A DNA stretch of 64,000 nucleotides from Candidatus Scybalomonas excrementigallinarum. Its GTDB lineage: Bacteria > Bacillota > Clostridia > Lachnospirales > Lachnospiraceae. The position numbers and the translations under genes are program-made. Numbering within the stretch: position 1 is the stretch's first letter; each line of letters starts with the position of its first letter. This document shows positions 26,847-38,322 of the stretch, piece after piece. The notes beneath the pieces were generated by a model that ran no database searches, was not told the DNA's origin, and was given only the letters and a program-made list of their open reading frames with translations. The stretch spans positions 28,769-92,768 of the forward strand of contig DVIZ01000084.1 in the NCBI GenBank assembly GCA_018710905.1, read 5' to 3'.

Positions 26847-27440
26847 ATGAAAGAAAATATAATAATTGCAATTGGAAGATCTTATGGCAGTGGTGGACGA
26901 GAAGTCGGCGAAAAATTAGCAAAGAGACTGGGCATTGCCTTTTATGACAAACAGATTATTGAGCTAGCTTCGGAAAAGACAGGAATGGATAAGAAGTTTT
27001 TTGATAAGGCAGATGAAAGAATCGTTTCTCGATTCGTCGATCCTTATGTTCCGGAAGATGGTGATATTAATTACAAGCTTTATGTGACAGAGTTTAAAAT
27101 CATCAATGAGTTAGCGAAAAAAGAATCTTTTGTTATTGTCGGTCGTTTAGCTGATTACATTTTGCGTGATAATGAAAATTGCTTTAAAGTATTTCTCTAC
27201 GCCCCAGAACAAGATCGCATAGAAAGAATTATGGAGCTTTATCATTTGACAAGAGATGAGGCGAAAAAAGAAATAACAAAGATGGATAAGGCGAGAAAAG
27301 TGTATTGCTCTTATTTTACCGATCGACAATGGGATGGAAGTGACGGAAGGGATATGATGATCAATACAAGTTGGCTTGGCATTGATGGAACAGTAGATTT
27401 ATTAGAAACTATTATTCAACAGTGGAGAGAACGAAAATAG
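26847..27440 (+). CDS. Cytidylate-kinase-like protein
   Basis: P-loop kinase of the cytidylate kinase-like family (197 aa). The phosphate loop GRSYGSGGREVG is at residues 10-21, followed by the LAKRLGIAFYDKQIIELA segment shared with Cmk. The LID region contains DRIERIMELYHLTRDEA. The start is ATG 26847 with GGAAAGGGG upstream; an earlier in-frame ATG adds 15 residues without support. The family is common in Clostridia beside ordinary cmk and its substrate is not settled. It lies between hemW and hppA and ends at a shared bidirectional terminator. Confidence 0.8.
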   Translation: MKENIIIAIGRSYGSGGREVGEKLAKRLGIAFYDKQIIELASEKTGMDKKFFDKADERIVSRFVDPYVPEDGDINYKLYVTEFKIINELAKKESFVIVGRLADYILRDNENCFKVFLYAPEQDRIERIMELYHLTRDEAKKEITKMDKARKVYCSYFTDRQWDGSDGRDMMINTSWLGIDGTVDLLETIIQQWRERK

Positions 27441-27447
27441 AAAAAGG

Positions 27448-27471
27448 GGCTGGAATTTTAAAATTCCAGCC
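27448..27471. terminator. Bidirectional terminator between the kinase-like gene and hppA
   Basis: A 24-nt perfect palindrome, GGCTGGAATTTT / AAAATTCCAGCC. On the minus strand it is followed by CCCCTTTTT, a good terminator for hppA; on the plus strand by TCCTTTATT. Confidence 0.82.
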
Positions 27472-27478
27472 TCCTTTA

Positions 27479-29482
27479 TTATTTCATAAGGTTTAATAAA
27501 ATGCCACCAAATTGAACGAATAATGGTGCGAATACTAAAGAAACAATGGTCATTAATTTGATTAAAATATTAATGGATGGTCCTGATGTATCTTTAAATG
27601 GATCACCGACTGTATCACCAACAACAGCAGCTTTATGGGCATCACTGCCTTTGCCACCATGATTTCCTTCTTCTATGTATTTTTTTGCATTATCCCAAGC
27701 ACCACCTGCATTGGCCATAAAGATAGCCATTAATACACCTGTTAATAAGGAACCAACTAATAGTCCACCAAGTGCTGTAGGCCCTAATAAAAGACCAACG
27801 ATAATTGGAGCAAGCACTGCCATAATTCCTGGTAGATACATTTCATGAAGGGCGGCTACAGTAGAAATGGAAACACAAGTTTTATAATCTGGTTTTTCCG
27901 TTCCTTTTAAGATTCCAGGTTTTTCTTTAAATTGTCTACGAACTTCTTCGATCATCTTATAAGCTGCTTTTGCTACAGATTCCATTGTCATAGCAGAGAA
28001 TAAGAAAGTGAGCATACCGCCGATAAAGACACCAATAATAACAGTAGCATCAAGAATATCGATGGTTTCTAAGTTAACGGCTTGTGCATAAGATACAAAT
28101 AAAGCTAAAGCAGTTAAAGCGGCAGAACCGATAGCAAATCCTTTACCAATAGCAGCAGTTGTATTACCAACAGAGTCGAGTTTATCTGTGATTTCACGAA
28201 CGGAGTCGTCAAGTCCTGCCATTTCTGCAATACCACCAGCGTTGTCAGCAACTGGACCATAAGCGTCAATGGCTACAGTAATACCAGTTGTGGATAACAT
28301 ACCAACGGCTGCAAGTGCGATACCATATAATCCCATTAATTGGTGGGATACGAAAATACCAACACAAACAAGAAGAATAGGGATTGCTGTAGAGATCATT
28401 CCAACGGCAAGACCACTGATAATCGTTGTAGCAGAACCCGTTTCTGATTGCTGAGCAATCTTTTTTACAGAGTTATAATCACTTGATGTGTAAACTTCGG
28501 TAATGGCACCGATTAAAACACCAACGATAAGACCTGCGATAACAGCAAAGGCACCATTGAAGTTGCCAAAGAGATTTTTGCTTAAAATAAGAGCAACAAT
28601 GATGACAATAGCAGTAGCAGTGTATTGTCCTAAGTTTAATGTTTTATGTGGATTGGTTCCTTTGGAAGAGCGTACAACAAGTGCGCCCACAATGGATGCT
28701 AAAATACCAGCCCCAGAAAGGAATAATGGGAATAAAATACCATTTGCATTATAAGCAGCAAATCCGAGCGTTAAAGAAGAAATAATAGAACCAACATAAG
28801 ATTCGAATAAGTCAGCGCCCATACCTGCTACGTCACCAACATTGTCCCCTACGTTATCCGCAATAACTGCAGGGTTACGAGGATCATCTTCTGGAATACC
28901 AGCTTCTACCTTACCGACTAAGTCAGCACCAACGTCAGCAGCTTTTGTATAAATACCACCACCAACTCTGGCGAAAAGAGCAATGGAAGAAGCTCCTAAG
29001 CTGAAACCAAAAAGAATATCCGCATCTCTTGTGATGAAATAGATAGCACTAACGCCAAATAAACCAAGACCGACTACGGCAAACCCCATAACACTACCAC
29101 CAGAAAAAGCGATGGATAATGCTTTTGCCATACCAGAATCTTTGGCAGCGGCAGCAGTACGAGCATTGGCTTTTGTAGCAGCACTCATACCTAAGTATCC
29201 TGCCAATGTGGAGAAAAGACTACCAATTAAAAAGCAAATAGCTGTAACCCAACTGTTCTCCCCAATTGCAAGACCAATTACAAAAAAGACTACAATAACA
29301 AAGATTACAAGGACTTTATATTCAGCAAATAAAAAGGCATGAGCACCTTCCGAAATGGCTTGACAAATTTCTTTCATTTTGTCATTTCCAGAATCTTGTT
29401 TGCTGATAAAGCTATAAAGCCAAAATGCCATTAGTAAACCAATAATACCAATGACTGGAACTAGAATTAACAAGTTCTCCAT
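27479..29482 (-). CDS. hppA: Membrane-bound ion-pumping pyrophosphatase
   Basis: Integral membrane enzyme coupling PPi hydrolysis to H+ or Na+ export. It has about 16 hydrophobic helices and 667 aa. Signature motifs: [11 protein letters not shown] (pyrophosphate site), DNVGDNVGD, and near the C-terminus [13 protein letters not shown]. The K+-dependence position reads [10 protein letters not shown], Ala where K+-independent enzymes carry Lys, so this should be the K+-stimulated class, which includes the Na+ pumps. The ion cannot be fixed without alignment of the gate residues. ATG 29482 follows GGAGGG. Confidence 0.95.
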   Translation of the reverse strand: MENLLILVPVIGIIGLLMAFWLYSFISKQDSGNDKMKEICQAISEGAHAFLFAEYKVLVIFVIVVFFVIGLAIGENSWVTAICFLIGSLFSTLAGYLGMSAATKANARTAAAAKDSGMAKALSIAFSGGSVMGFAVVGLGLFGVSAIYFITRDADILFGFSLGASSIALFARVGGGIYTKAADVGADLVGKVEAGIPEDDPRNPAVIADNVGDNVGDVAGMGADLFESYVGSIISSLTLGFAAYNANGILFPLFLSGAGILASIVGALVVRSSKGTNPHKTLNLGQYTATAIVIIVALILSKNLFGNFNGAFAVIAGLIVGVLIGAITEVYTSSDYNSVKKIAQQSETGSATTIISGLAVGMISTAIPILLVCVGIFVSHQLMGLYGIALAAVGMLSTTGITVAIDAYGPVADNAGGIAEMAGLDDSVREITDKLDSVGNTTAAIGKGFAIGSAALTALALFVSYAQAVNLETIDILDATVIIGVFIGGMLTFLFSAMTMESVAKAAYKMIEEVRRQFKEKPGILKGTEKPDYKTCVSISTVAALHEMYLPGIMAVLAPIIVGLLLGPTALGGLLVGSLLTGVLMAIFMANAGGAWDNAKKYIEEGNHGGKGSDAHKAAVVGDTVGDPFKDTSGPSINILIKLMTIVSLVFAPLFVQFGGILLNLMK

Positions 29483-29551
29483 ATTGTTTCCCTCCTTTAG
29501 AATAATGAGATAAAATAAATAATGAAATATTTAGAAAGACCTCTGTCATTT

Positions 29552-29580
29552 AGTGTAACAAAAATATTGTAATAATGCAA
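29552..29580 (-). promoter_or_regulatory. hppA promoter
   Basis: On the minus strand TTGCAT (29575-29580), 17 nt, TACACT (29552-29557), about 70 nt from the hppA start. Confidence 0.5.
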
Positions 29581-29732
29581 CAAAAAAACGAGGTTTATAA
29601 ACATTCTTTTTGATAATAAAGACGATTGTGTTAAGAAATAATAAATAATATATAAATAAAAAATAATGTAAAAATAAAGAAATATAAATGAAAAATAAAT
29701 AAAGTGATAGAGTATGTCGTGTTAAAATATTT

Positions 29733-29849
29733 TATAATGAAAGTCTTAGGAAGTGCACAAAATAATATATTCCTATTTCTTTCTATATAGAAGGTATCGT
29801 CAAAGAAATAGGAAAAACAAAAGAAAGTTAAAAAAATAAACTTTTTTTT
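29733..29849 (+). other. Intergenic hairpins, possible small RNA
   Basis: In the 468-nt hppA-hrcA gap a TATAAT (29733-29738, no good -35) precedes a perfect 12-bp hairpin, TCCTATTTCTTT (29771-29782) / AAAGAAATAGGA (29802-29813). A weak A/T stem AAAGTT (29824-29829) / AACTTT (29839-29844) running into eight T residues follows. It could be a short transcript or merely A/T-rich noise. Confidence 0.25.
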
Positions 29850-29858
29850 AAATAGATA

Positions 29859-29887
29859 TTGACAAAGAAAATAGAAAGTGATAACTT
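29859..29887 (+). promoter_or_regulatory. hrcA operon promoter
   Basis: TTGACA (29859-29864), 17-nt spacer, TAACTT (29882-29887), immediately upstream of the CIRCE element. Confidence 0.75.
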
Positions 29888-29901
29888 TATGTAAGAACAT
29901 A

Positions 29902-29928
29902 TTAGCACTCAACCATAACGAGTGCTAA
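29902..29928 (+). promoter_or_regulatory. CIRCE operator
   Basis: Perfect CIRCE inverted repeat TTAGCACTC-N9-GAGTGCTAA between the promoter and hrcA. It is the binding site of HrcA and makes the operon heat-shock inducible by established knowledge. Confidence 0.98.
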
Positions 29929-29950
29929 TAAAAGTAAAAGAGGTGGTTAT

Positions 29951-30982
29951 GTGGACTTAGATGAAAGAAAACAAAAGATTCTAAACGCAATTATTGCGAA
30001 CTACTTAGAGACGGGAGAGCCTGTTGGTTCCAGAACGATTTCTAAGTATACAGATTTGAATTTAAGTTCCGCCACAATCCGCAATGAGATGGCAGACTTA
30101 GAAGAAATGGGATATATTATTCAACCATATACTTCTGCAGGAAGGATTCCTTCCGATCAAGGGTATCGTTTCTATGTGGATCAGATGATGATACAAAGAA
30201 AAGAAGAAGAGGGCGAACGAAAAGCATTGCTTGCAAAAGTGGATAAAATGGAAAATCTGCTTCAGCAAGTAGCGAGAGTATTGGCAATGAATACGAACTA
30301 TGCAACAATGGTAACTGCCCCTCAATATAAAGATACGAAGCTGAAGTTTATTCAGTTATCTCAGGTGGATGAAAATCAACTCCTTGCCGTTATTGTGGTA
30401 GAAGGAAATGTCGTTAAGAACAAATTAATCGATGTAGAGGAACCTCTAGCGAACGATGAAGTTCTTAAATTAAACATCTTATTAAATTCTTTTCTGCAAG
30501 GATTATCGTTACAAGAGATCAATTTAGAACTGATGCAGACGATGAGAATACAAGCGGGTATGCACGCACCAATTCTTGAGCATATTTTTACTGGCATTAC
30601 CGATGCAATTGCAAAGGCAAGAGAATTAGAAGTGTATACAAGTGGAACAACAAATATTTTAAAATATCCAGAACTTGGAAGTTTGGAACGAGCGAGTCAA
30701 TTGCTTGGAGTATTAGAAGAAAAAAAGGCTCTAGTAGAACTCATTGATGAAGCAAGACAAGAAAATGGAAATGATCAGAATATTCAAGTATATATTGGTG
30801 AAGAAGCACCAGTTCAAAATATGAAAGATTGCAGCATTGTTACTGCAACGTATGAATTGGAGGAAGGTGTCAAGGGAACAATAGGAATTATTGGTCCAAA
30901 GCGCATGGATTATGAGAAAGTAGTTACAACGCTAAAAGATTTGACAGGCGAACTCGATGCGATATTTAAAAAGAAAATGTAG
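29951..30982 (+). CDS. hrcA: Heat-inducible transcription repressor HrcA
   Basis: Repressor of class I heat-shock genes through CIRCE, stabilised by GroE in known systems. It has an N-terminal winged helix (about residues 1-85, with LETGEPVGSRTISKY and SSATIRNEMADLEEMGYI), a dimerisation domain and the C-terminal IGPKRMDYEKVV motif. It has 343 aa. The start is GTG 29951 with GAGGTGG close upstream; the overlapping ATG at 29949 is out of frame. It is the first gene of hrcA-grpE-dnaK-dnaJ and would autoregulate through the adjacent CIRCE. Confidence 0.97.
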   Translation: MDLDERKQKILNAIIANYLETGEPVGSRTISKYTDLNLSSATIRNEMADLEEMGYIIQPYTSAGRIPSDQGYRFYVDQMMIQRKEEEGERKALLAKVDKMENLLQQVARVLAMNTNYATMVTAPQYKDTKLKFIQLSQVDENQLLAVIVVEGNVVKNKLIDVEEPLANDEVLKLNILLNSFLQGLSLQEINLELMQTMRIQAGMHAPILEHIFTGITDAIAKARELEVYTSGTTNILKYPELGSLERASQLLGVLEEKKALVELIDEARQENGNDQNIQVYIGEEAPVQNMKDCSIVTATYELEEGVKGTIGIIGPKRMDYEKVVTTLKDLTGELDAIFKKKM

Positions 30983-30999
30983 ATAAAGAGGTGTAGTAA

Positions 31000-31644
31000 G
31001 TGGAAGAGAATAAAGTAAATTTAGAAGAAGAAACAACTGCAAAAACAGAGGAAACAGTGGAAGAAGCTGTAGAATCTAAGGAAGAAGTGAAAGAAGAAAC
31101 AGAGACTGTAGAAACAGAAGCTTCTGATAAAGCAGATAAAAAAGATAAAGAAGGCTTATTTAAAAAGCGTAAAAAAGTAGATGCAAAAGCATTAGAAGCG
31201 GAACTTGAAAAGAAAGAAGCAGAAGTTGCAGACTTAAAAGACCGCTATCAGCGTTTAATGGCTGAGTTTGAAAATGCAAGAAAAAGAACAGCAAAAGAAA
31301 CAACTAGAATGTTTGATATGGGTGCAAAAGATGTTCTTGAAAAACTTCTTCCCGTTGTAGATAACTTCGAACGAGGACTTGCAGCAGTTTCCGAAGAAGA
31401 AAAAGACAATGCATTCGTACAAGGAATTGATGCTATTTATAAACAGCTTATGACTGTATTTGGTGAAATTGGAGTTGCTCCAATGGATGCAGTTGGAAAA
31501 GAATTCAATGCAGATTTCCATAATGCAGTGATGCACGTGGAAGATGAAGAATTAGGAGAAAATATTGTAGCAGAAGAATTCCAAAAAGGCTATATGTACA
31601 AAGACCAAGTTCTTCGTCACAGCATGGTAAAAGTAGCAAACTAA
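31000..31644 (+). CDS. grpE: Nucleotide exchange factor GrpE
   Basis: Nucleotide exchange factor for DnaK. The highly acidic, low-complexity first 50 residues are followed by a long coiled coil (about 60-110, LEAELEKKEAEVADLKDRY). The beta-wing head follows, with DNFERGL, VQGIDAIYKQLM and PMDAVGKEFNADFHNAVM. It has 214 aa. The start is GTG 31000 after GAGGTG, 17 nt from hrcA. Confidence 0.96.
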   Translation: MEENKVNLEEETTAKTEETVEEAVESKEEVKEETETVETEASDKADKKDKEGLFKKRKKVDAKALEAELEKKEAEVADLKDRYQRLMAEFENARKRTAKETTRMFDMGAKDVLEKLLPVVDNFERGLAAVSEEEKDNAFVQGIDAIYKQLMTVFGEIGVAPMDAVGKEFNADFHNAVMHVEDEELGENIVAEEFQKGYMYKDQVLRHSMVKVAN

Positions 31645-31752
31645 AAAGATGCTTCATAAAAATTAGAAATAAGTAAAACATTAGTATAGAGAAAGCAAAG
31701 GCTTTCACCAGAGAAAAAAGGAAAAAAACTATAATTTCTGGAAAATGATTAG

Positions 31753-33627
<1,875 letters not shown>

Positions 33628-33699
33628 GAAAGGTAATAGAAACTAGAACGTAAGACATGTAAAAAACACGTTTGAAATCGTTTGGAAGTTTCATAAAAG

Positions 33700-33751
33700 A
33701 AGAGGTTGTTGCAAAAAGGCTGTAATTACATTCCATTTGCAGCAACCTCTT
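33700..33751 (+). terminator. dnaK-dnaJ intergenic hairpin
   Basis: AAGAGGTTGTTGCAAA (33700-33715) pairs with TTTGCAGCAACCTCTT (33736-33751), one G-U pair, 20-nt loop. It probably attenuates dnaJ relative to dnaK or protects the dnaK mRNA end. Confidence 0.65.
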
Positions 33752-33786
33752 TTCGAGCATGGAAAGAGAAAGGCAGAGTAAGTAAG

Positions 33787-35019
33787 ATGGCAGAAAAAAG
33801 AGATTATTATGAAGTCCTCGGGGTACAAAAGGGGGCTACCGATGCGGAGATTAAACGTGCCTACCGTAAGGTGGCAAAAAAATACCATCCCGATACCAAC
33901 CCAGATAACCCTGAGGCAGAAGCAAAATTTAAAGAAGCAACCGAAGCTTATGAAGTATTAAGCGATGCTGATAAGCGTGCAAGATACGATCAATTTGGTC
34001 ATGCAGCCTTTGAACAAGGCGGTGGCGGTGCTGGCGGATTCGGTGGTTTTGGCGGATTCGATTTTAGCGGCGCAGATATGGGTGATATGTTTGGTGACAT
34101 TTTCGGCGATATTTTTGGCGGCGGAAGAAGCAGAAGAGCCAACAACGGTCCAATGCCAGGAGCTGATGTAAGAGCTTCTATTCGTGTTACATTTAATGAA
34201 GCTGTTTTCGGAACAGAAAAAGAATTAGATATTACATTAAATGAAGAATGTGACACTTGTCATGGAACAGGTGCAGCTCATGGAAGTCAACCAGAAACTT
34301 GTCAAAAATGTGGTGGTAAAGGTCAAGTTGTCTATACCCAACAGTCTTTATTTGGTATGGTTAGAAATGTTCAAACTTGTCCAGATTGTCACGGAACAGG
34401 TAAAATTATTAAAAATAAATGTAAAGATTGTGGCGGAACAGGTTATGTGAAGAAACGTAAGAAGATTCAAATCACAGTTCCAGCAGGTATTGATAATGGG
34501 CAGAGTATCCGTATCCGCGGAAAAGGAGAACCAGGAACAAATGGTGGTCCAAGAGGCGATTTAATGGTAACTGTTATGGTAGAACGCCATCCAAAATTCC
34601 AACGTCAAGGATATGATATTTTCACAACCGTTCCTGTATCCTTTGCAGATGCAGCACTTGGAGCAAAACTTCGTATTGATACCGTCGATGGTCAAGTAGA
34701 GTATGACTTAAAGGCAGGAACACAAACCGATACAAAAGTTCGTTTAAGAGGAAAAGGTGTTCCAACACTTCGTAATAAAAATGTTCGTGGTGATCACTAC
34801 GTGACATTTGTTGTAGAAGTTCCTACCAGTCTAAATAAAGATCAAAGAGAAGCATTAGAAGCATTCCGTGATGCTATGGCAGGCAAAGCGAGGCAAAAAC
34901 AAGTTTTGGAGAACGAAAATTTAGAAGAATCCTTAGAAAACCTTGGAAAAGAAATGAAAGATAAAGCAGAAGGTTTTGTAGAAGGGTTATTTAAGAAAAA
35001 TAAGAAAAAGAAAAAATAA
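33787..35019 (+). CDS. dnaJ: Chaperone protein DnaJ (Hsp40, type I)
   Basis: DnaK co-chaperone. The J domain (residues about 4-70) contains the HPD tripeptide ([10 protein letters not shown]). It is followed by a Gly/Phe-rich region and four CxxCxGxG zinc-binding repeats ([32 protein letters not shown]) and the C-terminal beta domains. It has 410 aa. The start is ATG 33787; the frame is open further upstream through the hairpin but that part is not DnaJ-like. In many Firmicutes prmA follows directly; here it is 28.5 kb away. Confidence 0.97.
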   Translation: MAEKRDYYEVLGVQKGATDAEIKRAYRKVAKKYHPDTNPDNPEAEAKFKEATEAYEVLSDADKRARYDQFGHAAFEQGGGGAGGFGGFGGFDFSGADMGDMFGDIFGDIFGGGRSRRANNGPMPGADVRASIRVTFNEAVFGTEKELDITLNEECDTCHGTGAAHGSQPETCQKCGGKGQVVYTQQSLFGMVRNVQTCPDCHGTGKIIKNKCKDCGGTGYVKKRKKIQITVPAGIDNGQSIRIRGKGEPGTNGGPRGDLMVTVMVERHPKFQRQGYDIFTTVPVSFADAALGAKLRIDTVDGQVEYDLKAGTQTDTKVRLRGKGVPTLRNKNVRGDHYVTFVVEVPTSLNKDQREALEAFRDAMAGKARQKQVLENENLEESLENLGKEMKDKAEGFVEGLFKKNKKKKK

Positions 35020-35036
35020 ATAACATAATTAGTAAA

Positions 35037-35088
35037 AAGGAACAATTGCAATAGATGAAAATCTATAGGAGCAGTTGTTCCTTTTTTT
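35037..35088 (+). terminator. dnaJ terminator
   Basis: AAGGAACAATTGC / GCAGTTGTTCCTT outer stem with an inner ATAGAT / ATCTAT stem, followed by seven T. It marks the end of the heat-shock operon. Confidence 0.9.
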
Positions 35089-35160
35089 GATACAGATCTC
35101 GAGCATAATAGTGTTTTGTTCTATAAAAATAATAAATGTTGGGTATTTCTGGGAAATTCA

Positions 35161-35189
35161 TTGACAGAGTGATTGAAAGACGCTAATAT
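35161..35189 (+). promoter_or_regulatory. Promoter of the 35214 gene
   Basis: TTGACA (35161-35166), 17-nt spacer, TAATAT (35184-35189), with GGAGG and GTG start following within 25 nt. A strong vegetative promoter. Confidence 0.75.
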
Positions 35190-35213
35190 AGAACGAAAAG
35201 GGAGGTATTTGTT

Positions 35214-35660
35214 GTGAAAAGAAAAAAATATATTGCTATCGGTATAATTATTTTGATTGTTCTTTGTCTTTTGTCTTATTGTTTCTTTTTTAGGAAAAAT
35301 TCAAAGTTCTATGTCTACCAGTATGTAAAACAGAGTCATGTAGGGTTGGAACAGTTTGCAGAGAATAGGTTGAAAGAAAACGACAATACGGAGCAAAAAA
35401 AATATCATGGTTGGGATGTTTCCTCATACGATACTACTAATATGGTAGAGTTTATTGTGTCAGATTTTGGGATTGGCTCATCCACTACTTACAAAGGGTT
35501 TTATTATTCCCCGAACGATGAACCTTTAGGCTTTCAAGGAACAGATGTGGACTGGCAACCAGAAGGCGATGGTTGGAAGTGGAAAGAGAGTGAAGGAGAT
35601 AATTTTGAATATACCGAAAAGATTATGGATAAATGGTATTGGTTTGAAATGCATTTTTAG
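35214..35660 (+). CDS. Small membrane-anchored protein of unknown function
   Basis: Not recognised as a named family. It has 148 aa: basic start (MKRKKY), one hydrophobic helix (about residues 6-25), then a soluble domain rich in aromatic residues. Notable stretches are VSSYDTTNMVEFIVSDFGIG and GFYYSPNDEPLGFQG, and a Trp-rich end (DWQPEGDGWKWKESEGD). The orientation suggests a single-pass protein with an extracytoplasmic domain. It is monocistronic, with a strong promoter and GTG start, and lies at the left edge of the accessory block. Small secreted-domain proteins with YYSPNDEP-like cores are, as I recall, common hypotheticals in Clostridia. Confidence 0.7.
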   Translation: MKRKKYIAIGIIILIVLCLLSYCFFFRKNSKFYVYQYVKQSHVGLEQFAENRLKENDNTEQKKYHGWDVSSYDTTNMVEFIVSDFGIGSSTTYKGFYYSPNDEPLGFQGTDVDWQPEGDGWKWKESEGDNFEYTEKIMDKWYWFEMHF

Positions 35661-35714
35661 TGAAAATAAATTTTAAAATTAGCCTATTAGATGAGTGGAA
35701 AAATTAGAAATATA

Positions 35715-35787
35715 TGGTATAATAAAAATAATGACTATTTCTTTTATTATATGAAACGCATAAAACTTATCCTGTGTCATTTATGCG
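35715..35787 (+). promoter_or_regulatory. Extended -10 promoter and hairpin in the leader of the HTH gene
   Basis: TGGTATAAT (35715-35723) is an extended -10. About 35 nt later CGCATAAA (35757-35764) pairs perfectly with TTTATGCG (35780-35787). This leaves a leader of about 190 nt before the gene at 35922; the rest of the leader shows no clear element. Confidence 0.45.
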
Positions 35788-35921
35788 AGGTAAATTCAGA
35801 TGGGAAAGGGATTTGCTTGTGAAAGATAGATTTCCTTCATATAATAGGGAAATAGCTTGGTGATCAGCAATCACAATGGACAATTACAATGAAAACAGAG
35901 AGTATAGGGAGGATACACATC

Positions 35922-36236
35922 ATGGCAACAATTACAACATGCATCGATCAAGTTGCAACTGGGGAAAACATTAAAAACATGATAAAACAAAGTGGATATA
36001 CAGTAAAAGATATCCAAGCATTGTTAGGTCTTACATATCCTCAGACCATTTATAAATGGCAAAATGGAGAATCATTACCAGATTATGAGAATCTGTTTGC
36101 TTTATCCAAACTGTTAAATGTGTCCATCGAAGGACTGATTCAGCATAAATTTATTATTTCAGAAAATGAGAATGGACAGGAATTGAAAAAGGATGGAGAG
36201 ACTTTGGTATACTTTGCAAATAGTCATGCCGCATAA
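35922..36236 (+). CDS. XRE-family helix-turn-helix regulator
   Basis: 104-aa DNA-binding protein. The HTH_3 domain spans about residues 15-75: IKNMIKQSGYTVKDIQALLG, then YPQTIYKWQNGESLPDYENL and LSKLLNVSIEGLI. ATG 35922 is preferred because GGGAGG lies 8-9 nt upstream; an in-frame ATG at 35889 has no such site. It is a single gene with a long leader and its own terminator. Its target is unknown; location next to the mannan locus and the 35214 gene gives weak hints only. Confidence 0.85.
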   Translation: MATITTCIDQVATGENIKNMIKQSGYTVKDIQALLGLTYPQTIYKWQNGESLPDYENLFALSKLLNVSIEGLIQHKFIISENENGQELKKDGETLVYFANSHAA

Positions 36237-36277
36237 TAAAATAGATTAAAAATAAGTAGGCTTATTGCCTTTGAACA

Positions 36278-36309
36278 AACGTCTAGAAAGTGTTTCTAGG
36301 CGTTTTTTG
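36278..36309 (+). terminator. Terminator of the XRE gene
   Basis: AACGTCTAGAAA (36278-36289) / TTTCTAGGCGTT (36293-36304), one G-U pair, followed by six T. Confidence 0.85.
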
Positions 36310-36337
36310 TATGTAACACTCATTTCATAAGAGAAAG

Positions 36338-36400
36338 AATAGATTTGTACAATTTTTAAATAGTTTTGTTCTACTATGCAAAATTAAACTGTGCTATAGT
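36338..36400 (+). promoter_or_regulatory. Shared promoter element, copy 1 (ABC exporter)
   Basis: A 63-nt block ending in the extended -10 TGCTATAGT. It aligns without gaps to 39254-39316 upstream of GH113 (48 of 63 identical by hand count), with the strongest conservation in TACAAYTTTTAAAYRGTTTT, the likely activator site. It is the probable target of the AraC regulator encoded between the two copies (inference). Confidence 0.65.
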
Positions 36401-36455
36401 CTTTTTAAATATAAAAAATTGAGTTCATCATAATAAAATAGGATAGGAGGAAGTT

Positions 36456-38249
36456 ATGAAAACGTATGAAAAACAGGAAAAGAAAAAAAGTGAAGAACAG
36501 TTGATGAGAGCCTTTCAAGATAATAAAGGTGGAAATTTAAAAATGTTAATTCGCATTTTTAAAGGGCACTATTGGGAGTTAATCGGTTCTATTTTCTTTT
36601 TTATTATTAAGCATTCACCGGTATGGGTATTGCCGATTGTAACAGCAAATATTATTAATGAAGCGACCTATCGTCATGAAACAGCAGTAAGAGCAATTCT
36701 AATCAATGTTATTGTGATGCTCATCTTTCTTGTACAAAATATTTTTACCAATTATCTTCATACATGGCTTTATGCAAAGACGGTTCGTGAAGTGGAGAGG
36801 GATTTGCGATTTGCACTTGTGAAGAAATTACAGCTATTATCGATTCCTTATCACAATGGGATTCAATCAGGACGATTGCAATCAAAAGTCATACGTGATG
36901 TGGAGCAAATCCAAAATCTTTCCGCACAAATATTTATTACGATTTTAAGTATTTTATTAAACATCGGTGTTTCTCTTGGGGTGATTTTATATAAAAGTCG
37001 AACCGTGTTTTTATTTTTTGGATTTACCATTCCAGCAGCGGTGTTTCTCGTTGTAGCATTTAAAGGAAAGATAAAAATTTATAACCGAGAATTTCGTGAA
37101 ATTATGGAAGAAACTTCAGCAAAAGTGATGGAAATGGTAGAGTTAATTCCTATTACAAGAGCCCATGCTTTAGAAGAAGAAGAGACAGAAAAGATGGGAT
37201 ATCATTTGAGTCAAGTGGCAGAAAAAGGGTTAAAACTCGATATGGTACAGACTTGGTTTTCTTCCATTAGTTGGGTGATGTTTCAAGCATTTCAAGTATT
37301 TTGTTTAGGGTTTACTGGCTGGATGGCATTCCGTGGAAGCATTGAAATTGGAGATATTACTCTTTATCAAACGTATTTTTCTTCGATTGTAGCCCAAGTT
37401 TCAGGGGTGATAACGCTTCTGCCTATTATTTCAAAAGGGTTGGAGTCCGTACATTCCATTGGTGAAATTTTAATGGAAACCGATGTGGAAGAAAATGAGG
37501 GAAAAGAAAAATTACAATCAGTTGAAGGTAATATTCAATTTGAAAATGTGAAATTTTCTTATGAAGAAAAAGATAGACCGATTTTAAACGACTTAAATTT
37601 AACGATCAAAAAAGGGGAAACCATTGCCTTTGTAGGGGATTCAGGAGCTGGTAAGACGACGATTTTAAATTTATTAATTGGATTTTTAAAGGTAAAAGGT
37701 GGAAGAATCCTTATCGATGGACATGACTTAGAAAAAATCGATATGAGAAGTTTTCGAGAACATATCGCAGTTGTAACACAGCAGTCCATTCTTTTTACAG
37801 GGACATTACGAGAAAATATTACATATGGTCTTGAAAATATTACAGAGGAACAAGTGGAAAATGCAATAAAAGGGGCTAACTTAGAAGAACTTGTGAAATC
37901 GTTGCCAGAAGGATTGGATACGAAAATTAATGAACATGGAAGCAATTTATCAGGAGGACAAAAGCAAAGAATTTCCATTGCAAGAGCTTTTATAAGAAAT
38001 CCAGATATTTTAATTCTTGACGAGGCAACTTCTGCCCTTGACAGTGTATCGGAGAAAAAAATTCAAGATTCCATTGAGAAACTTGTAGAAGGAAGAACGA
38101 CTCTCGTTGTGGCACATCGGTTTTCTACCATTCGAAATGCGGATAAAATTGCGGTCATTGGTAATGGAGGAATATTAGAATATGGGAATTATGAAGAATT
38201 AATGGAACAACATGGAAAATTTTATGAAATGAGAATGTTACAAGCATAA
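36456..38249 (+). CDS. ABC exporter half-transporter (fused membrane and ATPase domains)
   Basis: 597-aa type IV ABC half-transporter. Six TM helices lie within about residues 40-330. The ATPase domain follows, with Walker A GDSGAGKTT (Lys400), signature LSGGQKQR, Walker B ILILDEATSALD and the switch His in VVAHRFST. It would act as a homodimer unless a partner lies elsewhere. The substrate is unknown: drugs, peptides or lipids are typical. It has its own promoter carrying the element shared with GH113 and converges on the AraC gene, which ties it to the mannan regulon. ATG 36456 follows AGGAGG. Confidence 0.9.
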   Translation: MKTYEKQEKKKSEEQLMRAFQDNKGGNLKMLIRIFKGHYWELIGSIFFFIIKHSPVWVLPIVTANIINEATYRHETAVRAILINVIVMLIFLVQNIFTNYLHTWLYAKTVREVERDLRFALVKKLQLLSIPYHNGIQSGRLQSKVIRDVEQIQNLSAQIFITILSILLNIGVSLGVILYKSRTVFLFFGFTIPAAVFLVVAFKGKIKIYNREFREIMEETSAKVMEMVELIPITRAHALEEEETEKMGYHLSQVAEKGLKLDMVQTWFSSISWVMFQAFQVFCLGFTGWMAFRGSIEIGDITLYQTYFSSIVAQVSGVITLLPIISKGLESVHSIGEILMETDVEENEGKEKLQSVEGNIQFENVKFSYEEKDRPILNDLNLTIKKGETIAFVGDSGAGKTTILNLLIGFLKVKGGRILIDGHDLEKIDMRSFREHIAVVTQQSILFTGTLRENITYGLENITEEQVENAIKGANLEELVKSLPEGLDTKINEHGSNLSGGQKQRISIARAFIRNPDILILDEATSALDSVSEKKIQDSIEKLVEGRTTLVVAHRFSTIRNADKIAVIGNGGILEYGNYEELMEQHGKFYEMRMLQA

Positions 38250-38250
38250 G

Positions 38251-38288
38251 AAAATGGTGAGAAACTAAGAATAGTTTTTCACCATTTT
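38251..38288. terminator. Terminator between the ABC exporter and the AraC gene
   Basis: AAAATGGTGAGAAACT (38251-38266) / AGTTTTTCACCATTTT (38273-38288), one mismatch, with T runs on both strands. It serves the two convergent genes. Confidence 0.8.
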
Positions 38289-38322
38289 TTAGGTAGAATG
38301 ATATGATTTTTGAGTTTTATCG

